A DNA stretch of 64,000 nt, from assembly GCF_030272615.1 (NCBI RefSeq), contig NC_081414.1, positions 657,772,292-657,836,291 of the forward strand, read 5' to 3'. The translations under genes were made by a program, and so were the position numbers. Below are positions 56,620 through 64,000 of this stretch, in pieces; within the stretch, counting starts at the first letter, position 1; each line of letters starts with the position of its first letter. Under the pieces are notes generated by a model. The model was not told the origin of the DNA. It made no database searches and saw only the letters and a program-made list of their open reading frames with translations. The DNA is from Cryptomeria japonica (Eukaryota; Streptophyta; Pinopsida; Cupressales; Cupressaceae).

Positions 56620-59600
56620 TTATTGCATATGCTTATCTTTCAGGTGAATGCATGCATAATCCATGCATAGGAATTATTCTTGGTTTGAAATGGCACATCA
56701 CTTATGGATAATCTCTCCTAAGGAAATATGTGATCCTCCCCCCTAATCCATCCCTTTCTTCTTGCTTGGGGGTCAAGGATGGCTTCTCCCTTTCTCCCTT
56801 CATATCTAAAGTTTTATTATTCCCTATAGGAGTTGCATTTCTCATATGTTGATATCCTATCTAACATGACATGATATATATTTTATGACCAATCTCTCCT
56901 TAAGTGAAATATGTAACCTTTCTCTCCCCCTTTCTCTCTTTAAAGATTTTCTCTTCTAGGAAGACACATTTTACATATATTAATGTCTTTTCTTACATTG
57001 AATGTATATCTATGTGAGTATATTGTGCATTAAATATTCAGATCTAATCTCTTCATAGAAGGGTTTATAATTCTTTTTCTCATGCTCCCTCTTTGAATAT
57101 TAACTCTTTATTAAAAGATCCATTATACATAGATGTCTTTTCTTGCATAGGATTATTCTTCATGCAAGCACATATTTGTTCCTTGGTTAGGATCTATTCT
57201 TTGTTTGAGATAGTATGTCTCTTATGAATAATTTATCATTGGAAGTTGTGTAATTTTTCTAATTATCCTTGCACTTGGGGGGGCAATAATTTCTCTCTCT
57301 TACATTCTCTAGCGATCTACTTTTCCTTTGTTGAGCGGTGTTTACTTATAATTTGGTATCATTCCTTGTGTGAAGTTATCTTCTGCTCAAGGATTCTACC
57401 CTGTACAAGAGGTGTAAGTCCTTGGCTTCAACCTCTTCTTAGCTAGGAAATGTATACCTATCATAAACTTAGTTTATCATATTCTTTCAAATGTGTGTCA
57501 TCCTTCATCACAAATCTCTTTCACCTGGAAATAGGGGGAAGGTATGAATTGTAGTGTCCCTCCTCAACTTGTCTTTTTTTTCATGCATGATAGACTTTCG
57601 AGACTCATTTATGATGTTTTGGATTGGGACTATGACTATATTTTATATTTTAGATGTTCATGATGATGCTAGACCTATATGGACATATGCTACTTGATGA
57701 TCTATTTGGTTGATGATATTTTCTATTTATGATCATGTTATATGATGGATATATGTTGATGGATCCTATATGTTTTTCTATGTTGGATGGATTATATTGC
57801 TTATGGATTTGATGACAATTTTGGTTACACTAACCCTTTCTCATGATTCTATGTGATGATTGGCATTATGATGTGTAGGTGTGTTCTATGACTATCTTCA
57901 TGATAGGGACAATGTCAAATCACTCACTGCAAGCATGATGTGGCGTTACGATTCTCTATCACTTGCTTGTCTATGATATATTTGTATATGTTGTATCAAG
58001 GATTTGTGGATGCAAGTTTTGCAGCTACCAGACATTGACTCCACCTGGCTTCACAAGTCTGAGTGTGTCTTTAAATCTGAATAGAAAGTTGTCGGAGATG
58101 GCATGAGTTCCCTTCATATAATCTAGGCTTAAGATGTCTACCCTGGTTTGTCAAGTTGTCTTGGCATGATTCACCATGTCAGTCAATGAGGTGTAGTTTG
58201 TGTTGGCTTGTGAATATGTAGTTGTTGATCTATTTATTTAATTAATTGATGAATTATTATAGTTTGATTTGATTATTTATTTATTTGGTAATTTAGTGTT
58301 TATTTATTAATTAATAGTTTATTATTTATTAGGTAATTATTGTTTAATATTATTTATTCATTTATTTATTATTTTATTGTTTATTTAATTATTTAATTAT
58401 TTAATTGGATCTATTTGTATTTAATTATTTAATTATTTAATTATTCAATTGGATCTATTTTAATTAATATTCGTTGGTTATTTAATTGGGCATGGTTATT
58501 ATTTATTCACATGGTGAATAATACTTATAGTATTCTTATTATTATATTCTCTTGTTATTTGGTAGATAAGCTTTATTATATTTCCTACCTACCGTTAATC
58601 GTTATTGGTTAAATATGTATAGGGAAAATAAAATATTGTATGAGGATGGGTAGGTAAGATTTATTGGTTTTTTTATTATTTTGAGTGGTCTATTTTGAGG
58701 CTTGGTTTTGAATGTATTTTCTATTTAAATGATAGTTTGTGCATTTTGCCAAGTTACCATTTGAAGATTTTGCTTGTCTATTTGATAAATTTTGTTGAAG
58801 ATTGGAGCTTTTGCATTTTGGCTTCGATTGGTTTTGTGCTTCATCATATTTTCATTCCATCACTTCAATTTCCAAGTTGGAGGATCTTAGTTTTTTATTT
58901 TATTTTCAAAATCTTGTTTGTGTCGTGTCTACAGAAATTATTATCTCCCGGGCTTGGGAAAACAATATTTGTATGGTTTTTATATAGTTTGTGATAGAAA
59001 TGTTTCATGGAAATTTATATTATATAGTTTTCAATTATAGTTTTGGGGAAGAATTATTATTATTCTAAGTTTATTGTTGCCGTGAGTAGATGACTTTGCG
59101 ACTGGCTTCCTGTGCATTCAGAATTCTTATTCGTGTAAGAGATTTGGGTGTGATTTTTCAAGGCTTTAGTATTGCATCTTTGAATAATTTTTTTTCCTTT
59201 GGTGTTGCGGAAGTCATATTGGTTCTTTATATTTATCTGAGTGAGCTTTGGCGGTGATCTATGAGGCTTGTTTTTATATTTACTCTCATTATTGATTATG
59301 CTTTTTATATTTTGTTATATCTTTCATTTCATATTGTCTGGTTGTCTCTATTGAGATCTTATTCGGGTCTTATTATTATGCCTTTGATTTTATTTCTTTG
59401 TCGCAAATTTCTATAAGTCTGTAACTTATTTGAGCAAAAGCACTAGAACTGTAAATGTGCCACATGATTTAATGAATGCAAGTTTCTGTTTCTTATATGC
59501 ACTTTTCTGTCTTTCATATGCACTGCTAGTTTTTACATATGCGTTGAATGTTTCTGCACGCACTATTACTCTGAGAAAATGTGAAATAGAATAGGTCATA

Positions 59601-60075
59601 AGCATTGTTAGATTCAATAAAAGCATTGCAGAACTTTGTATATGCACTGTAGAACATAATATATGCGTTGTTCTGCATCACAACTGCGCTAAACTACTCA
59701 GAGTATGCGTTTTGTCCTATTTTGTCACTTTGTTCTGATTTTTCCAGATTTGTGTTTGTACTAGAGGATTGTATTGAGTCATTTTGATGTTTTCCTATAT
59801 TGTGCACTTTCAGATTTGAGGTTTTATTGTGATTTTATGCTCCAGAAAGTTGATATGCCTTGTCGTAGAGGATTTGTGCTTCTCCAACATGTTGATAAGT
59901 TAGTTTGTGAGGTTTATTTTATTGTTTTTCTCTAGTGAGTTGATAAGCCTTGTTGTTGAGGATTATTTCATGTTTATGGCAGATTTTGATTACCCATGAG
60001 ATGGCTTTTGATTCATTATCTTCCATTGAGGCTCTTGATTGATATTGATGGCTATGTCTTCTTATGTGTTGTTAT
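56620..60075 (+). repeat. 3.4-kb repeat copy B, uninterrupted
   Basis: Full-length counterpart of copy A (13190-14570, 21592-22077, 47876-49485). It carries the unoccupied target sites of element II (TGTGG at 58005-58009) and element III (ATTTG at 58413-58417). Parts: diverged 170-190-bp tandem repeats (56620-57360), middle section, AT-rich tract (58230-58480), box array (59440-59712), and a short repeat built on TTGATA(A/T)GCCTTG (59840-59960). No gene. It may be a long LTR or leader of an old Tat-like element (inference). Confidence 0.82.
59440..59712. repeat. Degenerate phased box array in copy B
   Basis: Hexamers GCACTA, GCACTG, GCGTTG, GCATTG and GCGCTA start at 59440, 59457, 59478, 59499, 59520, 59541, 59560, 59602, 59623, 59644, 59665, 59686 and 59707. 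Most steps are 21 (one is 42). Confidence 0.82.
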
Positions 60076-60638
60076 GGAATCTTTTGGATGTTTCTTTGGG
60101 CCTCCTTATTGTTATTGTTGTTTTGGGAACATGATAGTGGGAGTGGGCTTGCATGTGAAGACCGAGGTCTTGAGAGATAGGCTACTAAGAGGTTCCTTCA
60201 GTAGGTTTTGTAGTAGCGAATATTTGCCAATCGACGAACTACGTAGGTCGATCACATCAGAAATTTGGCAAATAAAACCATTATACGAGTGGTCGGATCA
60301 CCTTGTATTCATGCAAAATCTATCCCATGGCCCTTTTTTCCGCCACCTTTTGGTTGGACATTTTTTTGAAACAAGGTTTATTCACCACTAGATCATACTT
60401 GGCTTGAATATTTATTAGTCCTAATTTCTCCCTGAAGTTTTCAGATGAATGCAAGAAGCCACCGATGGACACACATGCATTCCCCAATATCGACACAATA
60501 ATTTTTAAATTTTGAGGGGCCATACCGCAAATAACATTAATTATTTTGTTCTTGAGGCCAACCCCAATTTTCCCCCACTGGTATTGAACATTAATGCCAG
60601 CTCCATAATTTGCCTTCAAATTTAAAATTGCACCACCT
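60076..60638. other. Unclassified DNA right of copy B
   Basis: No similarity to the rest of the window. A 99-codon open frame on the minus strand (60320-60619) has no recognised motif and no neighbour to support it. Confidence 0.4.
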
Positions 60639-61000
60639 TAATCTGTTACAAGCTAGAGTTGTCATTGCACCAAAAGATTGACATGCCAATGCCCGATACA
60701 ACCACTAGACTTATAGAATCCATAGGAGGCTATTTAACCATGTTGTGAATCCCTTTGAGGGATGCTCGCCCACTGCCAAGAATTCCCCTCCAAGCATCAC
60801 TCATTTTTGGCCTGCGTGATTTGAACCTATGACCAAGCTCTGTTACCACTTATTACAAGCTAAGGTTTTCATTACACCAAAAGATCGACCTATCAGTGCC
60901 CGATACAACCACTAAACTTATAGAATCCTCAATCCGCGAGAGGCCATTAAACCATGTTGCGAATCCCCACGAGGGATGCAGACCCATTCGCAACATAATC
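60639..61000 (-). mobile_element. TRIM element (miniature terminal-repeat retrotransposon), 352 bp
   Basis: Direct repeats 60644-60781 and 60851-60995 (138 and 145 bp) surround a 69-bp interior. On the minus strand the interior begins with TGGTAACAGAGCTTGG beside the right repeat, an initiator-Met primer site with one mismatch, and ends with a purine tract (CTTGGAGGGGAAT) beside the left repeat. The target duplication TAATC flanks it (60639-60643 and 60996-61000). Outer ends are TGTTAC and GCAACA. It has no coding capacity, so it must use another element's proteins. These are all the features of a plant TRIM. Confidence 0.88.
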
Positions 61001-61482
61001 CACCCTAATTTTGCCAAATTTTTGTATCCCAATTGTAGAATGGCATGCAATTTGCCAAAATTTCTTTATATAAATACATGAGAAGGTGACATTTTATAGT
61101 TTACACCTTGTTTGGATCGGTCTGCACTTCTAGAATCCACATGCTCTTCTCTAGGCACAAGTTGTTGAGGAATTCTTTAGATGTTGAGTCGCTGACTGTC
61201 ACTATGAAACTAACGGTAAGTGACAAAGGATATAAGATTGATTTTAGTGTTTGCCATTATGAATTGTTAGTGTCTCGGTGTCTATCATTTTGATTTCAGA
61301 ATTTTCTTGCAGCTTAGTTGTTATGGCTTAGTTTTTCCATTTTAATCTGCTATTCTTTACATAGAATGCATTGTTACAACATGATACAAAGTTTATCTAT
61401 TTTATTTTTCCCTTTTTATCTATTACAGTATTTCATAGCCTGTAGGAATTAGATTCCTTCTTGCAATTTTTGTTAGTAAGAT
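61001..61482 (+). other. DNA upstream of the hAT-like gene
   Basis: Contains a TATA-like TTTATATAAATAC near 61062. Could be the promoter or 5' part of the hAT element (inference). Terminal inverted repeats were not found. Confidence 0.35.
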
Positions 61483-64000
61483 ATGTCGAGTGGCAGAACT
61501 CTTGAAAGTGATGGAGGGAGGCCGTCCAAATGCATAAATAATAATATCAGGTCATACTTTGGCACTCGATCAAGAAGAGCTACAACATCAACACTTGCAC
61601 TTGATGCCTCTAACTCTATCATAGAGAATGTTCCAATGGGTACCCAGAGTAGCCAGACTAAAATAGTCATCTTAGTTGACAATGTCGGTGATGCTATTGC
61701 TAACAATGTCACTATTGTTGGTAGTGTGGGTGATGTGGTTTCTGATACTGCCACATATGCTAGTGTAAATAGTGGTGATTTTGCTGCTGATAATGTTGGT
61801 GATGCTACTACTAACAATGGCGGTAATGCTGCTATTGACGATATCAGTAATGCTGCTCCAGTCAATGCATGGAAGAGGGAAAGAAAATCAACAACAAAAA
61901 TTGGGCAAGAGTGGGATGCGATAAGGTCATTTCAGATAAGTTGGAGTTCAAAGTACACATTCATTGAGCCAGTGCCAAATCCAGAGAAAGGAAAACCTCC
62001 ACTAGAATGTTTGTATATAATCTATACTTGGAAACATGGTAAGGAAAAAAAACTGCAGCTGAAATTGGATACAATAGAAAAGAACATCGATAAAGTTTAT
62101 GAGAATCAAACCATAGACGAAAAGAAAGTATCAGTGGTTAGATGAAAAAACAAGGAAGAAGGTAAGCATGTCAAGTATGTAGAGGAATTTAATATGGATA
62201 AAGAAAAATAGGAGAAAGGAAAACACATGGGTTCACTTGAACCTGAATTTCAAAAGGTTATGGATGAAACATATATGTCCAAAACTGTTAAGTTGGCTAC
62301 TCTTTTTAATCTTTTGAGTAGAGGTCATCCTATGATAGACTACTCTGATATTGCTAGATTATTAAGATTTCTAAGTGTTCCAAGATATCCTGCAACTCAT
62401 TGGTCAGTAAACAATGGATGGTATTTGACGAGTTGTCTTGCTGAAGTGGAAATAAGTGATCTACGAGAAAAAGTAAAGGAGTCAAACTATATTGCATTAT
62501 CTTTAGATGAAGTTACAATGGTGGACAATACTTGTTGGATGTGTATGCATGTGCATATTATCCAAAACCATGTCTAGCACCCTCATCTACTCTGGGTTGT
62601 TAAGATGGAGAACACCAACATGTAAAGTATGTATGAACTGGCTAAGAAATGTTTAAATGAAATTTCTAGTATGGATGACTTTACTATTTCCAAAAAGCTA
62701 GTGTGTGTAGGAGTAGACAGAGTTGTAGTGATGCAAGCTCATAGGAATAGTCTATGTGAAAAGCTACAAATGAGCATTGCAGACCATATATGGTTTCTAT
62801 TCACTACATGGCGCATAGACTTAATTTAGCATGTAAAATTATGCATGATCATGAAGAGGTAGCCAGAGTTGATGAGATAATTCACGATCTCTACACATAC
62901 TTTTTTTGTAGTCCCAAATGTTTTTAAAAATTTTAGAAATTTGCTGAAGGAATAACCGATGGTAACAATCTACTTAAGGATGTTGATACTAGATGGATCT
63001 CTATTCATGGATCTGTGAAATGAGTTTTCTCAGAATATAGATCCTTGGTTGGTCTAATGTACGAACAAAGGAAAGACGCTCAATGTGCTACACTTTTGCA
63101 TAGGTTAATTGATGTAGAGACACTATTAACCTTGGCTGGTATTCTCCCCCTGTTGGACCAAATGAAATTGCTTATTGAACAAGCCCAAGAGAGAACTATG
63201 TATGTTCAAGAATATGCTACGCTGCATAGAATGACTTTCATGGGCATTGATAATCAATATCTAAATGATTATCAATTCAATGATGAAGCATATAGTAAAT
63301 GGAATCAGATTACAAATTTGGGTCATGCTAATAATTATTTATGGTTTAATGATCGCGGTGATTTATGAGTTCTTGTATGTGGAAAGCAAATACCAATGTT
63401 CTACTATGGCATGTGTTCCAGTGTGTGGTCTACTAGAATGAGAGATGGACCTGTTATAGTGAAATATTTCAACAATATTGTGATTTTTGTGTACACCAAT
63501 TTATAGAAGATTGCAAAAGAGGTTTCAACACATATTTTAAAGCAATTCCCTTGGAGGAACTATTAGAAACCATGTCTATCGTCTATCCTAATTTTTGGAG
63601 AACGCTTGATCCACAAGATTTTCATAAGAGGCTACTGGAATTGGTGAATTATTTTGGTAAGAGTCCCAATTTCAATGTTGATGGAAAGGAATTAGAAGGA
63701 GCTATAAGTAGAACTAATCTTGCAGAGCAATTTGCCCATTTTGCAGCAACAATTCATGAATAGGTTAAGGATTTGGATAGTGCGTAGCTACTAGGATCAA
63801 TAACATGGCTTAGGGAAAAAATTAGTCAGAGCTCAATGTTGGGTGAAGAAATCTCAGAATATTTCAAACTATCTAACTTGTATCAAACAATGATTTTGGG
63901 TTCTATTGAGGATGAGAGTGTTTTCAGTGCATTGGGATTCTTAAAATCAGAGACAAAAAACAAACTCGGCAAAAATGTGGAAGTTTGATTGAGGATTTAT
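61483..64000 (+). pseudogene. hAT-family transposase pseudogene, cut by window end
   Basis: Opens at ATG 61483 (MSSGRTLESDGGRPSK). A Gly/Asp/Asn/Ala low-complexity stretch (about residues 70-125) precedes a degenerate zinc-finger-like segment (YTWKHGKEKKLQLKLDTIEK). After stops at 62143-62145 and about 62211, the same frame continues: RGHPMIDYSDIARLLRFLSVP, then YIALSLDEVTMVDN, the transposase core Asp region (62461-62520). Later pieces shift frame twice: 63045-63368, 63551-63763, and a C-terminal hAT dimerisation-like segment (GSIEDESVFSALGFLKSETK) near 63900-63960. It resembles the KIAA1586/ZNF862-like branch of hAT transposases, which cut and paste DNA. At least three stops and two frameshifts make it inactive. 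Confidence 0.75.

Noticed and set aside
48070-58994. Hydrophobic ORFs shared by copies A (48070-48393) and B (58695-58994)
   Set aside because: Differences fall freely on amino-acid-changing positions and the frames differ at the ends; no sign of constraint.
60320-60619. 99-codon minus-strand ORF
   Set aside because: No recognised motif, no second copy and no regulatory context; could be chance.

Overview
The window is plant nuclear DNA made almost entirely of nested transposable elements. I see no intact host gene. Plant Ty3/gypsy Tat/Ogre-type elements with two RNase H domains, gag-only LTR elements, a plant mobile domain gene, an initiator-Met-primed chromovirus-like relic and very AT-rich repeats point to a land plant with a large genome, plausibly a gymnosperm (inference only). 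A 500-base run of N at 9472-9971 is an assembly gap.

Layout, left to right. Element I (1-9471, minus strand) is the 5' part of a Tat/Ogre-like element: integrase fragment, RT, two RNase H domains, G-patch, protease, gag, a long leader with phased repeats, a primer binding site and part of its 5' LTR. From 10843 to about 13179 there is an LTR of copia type (plus). From about 13190 a 3.4-kb repeat (copy A) begins. It is split by element II (14571-21591, minus; non-autonomous, gag plus an unrecognised long ORF) and by element III (22078-47875, minus), and ends near 49485. Element III is a giant Tat-like element whose own body is about 18 kb. It carries an antisense plant mobile domain (PMD) gene with its own TATA box and intron, and is itself interrupted by element IV (34455-42219, plus; an LTR element encoding only gag). 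From about 49512 to 55950 lies a decayed chromovirus-like element V (plus). A gag relic (55963-56500) follows, then copy B of the 3.4-kb repeat (56620-60075), a 352-bp TRIM element (60644-60995) and a decayed hAT transposase (61483 to the window end).

Three points stand out. (1) Short CpG-rich boxes recur at fixed spacings of 18, 19 or 21 bp in the leaders of elements I and III, in the intron of the antisense PMD gene and, degenerate, in copies A and B. (2) The outer LTRs of element III are about 99.5% identical, yet its polyprotein is full of stop codons and the element nested inside it has LTRs about 4% apart. This suggests that the already dead, already nested composite was retrotransposed as a whole. 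(3) Copy B preserves the uninterrupted target sites of elements II and III, which confirms both boundaries and target duplications.

The coding regions of elements I and III are broken almost only by in-frame stops, with no frameshift between the listed segments, as expected from C-to-T decay of methylated DNA.
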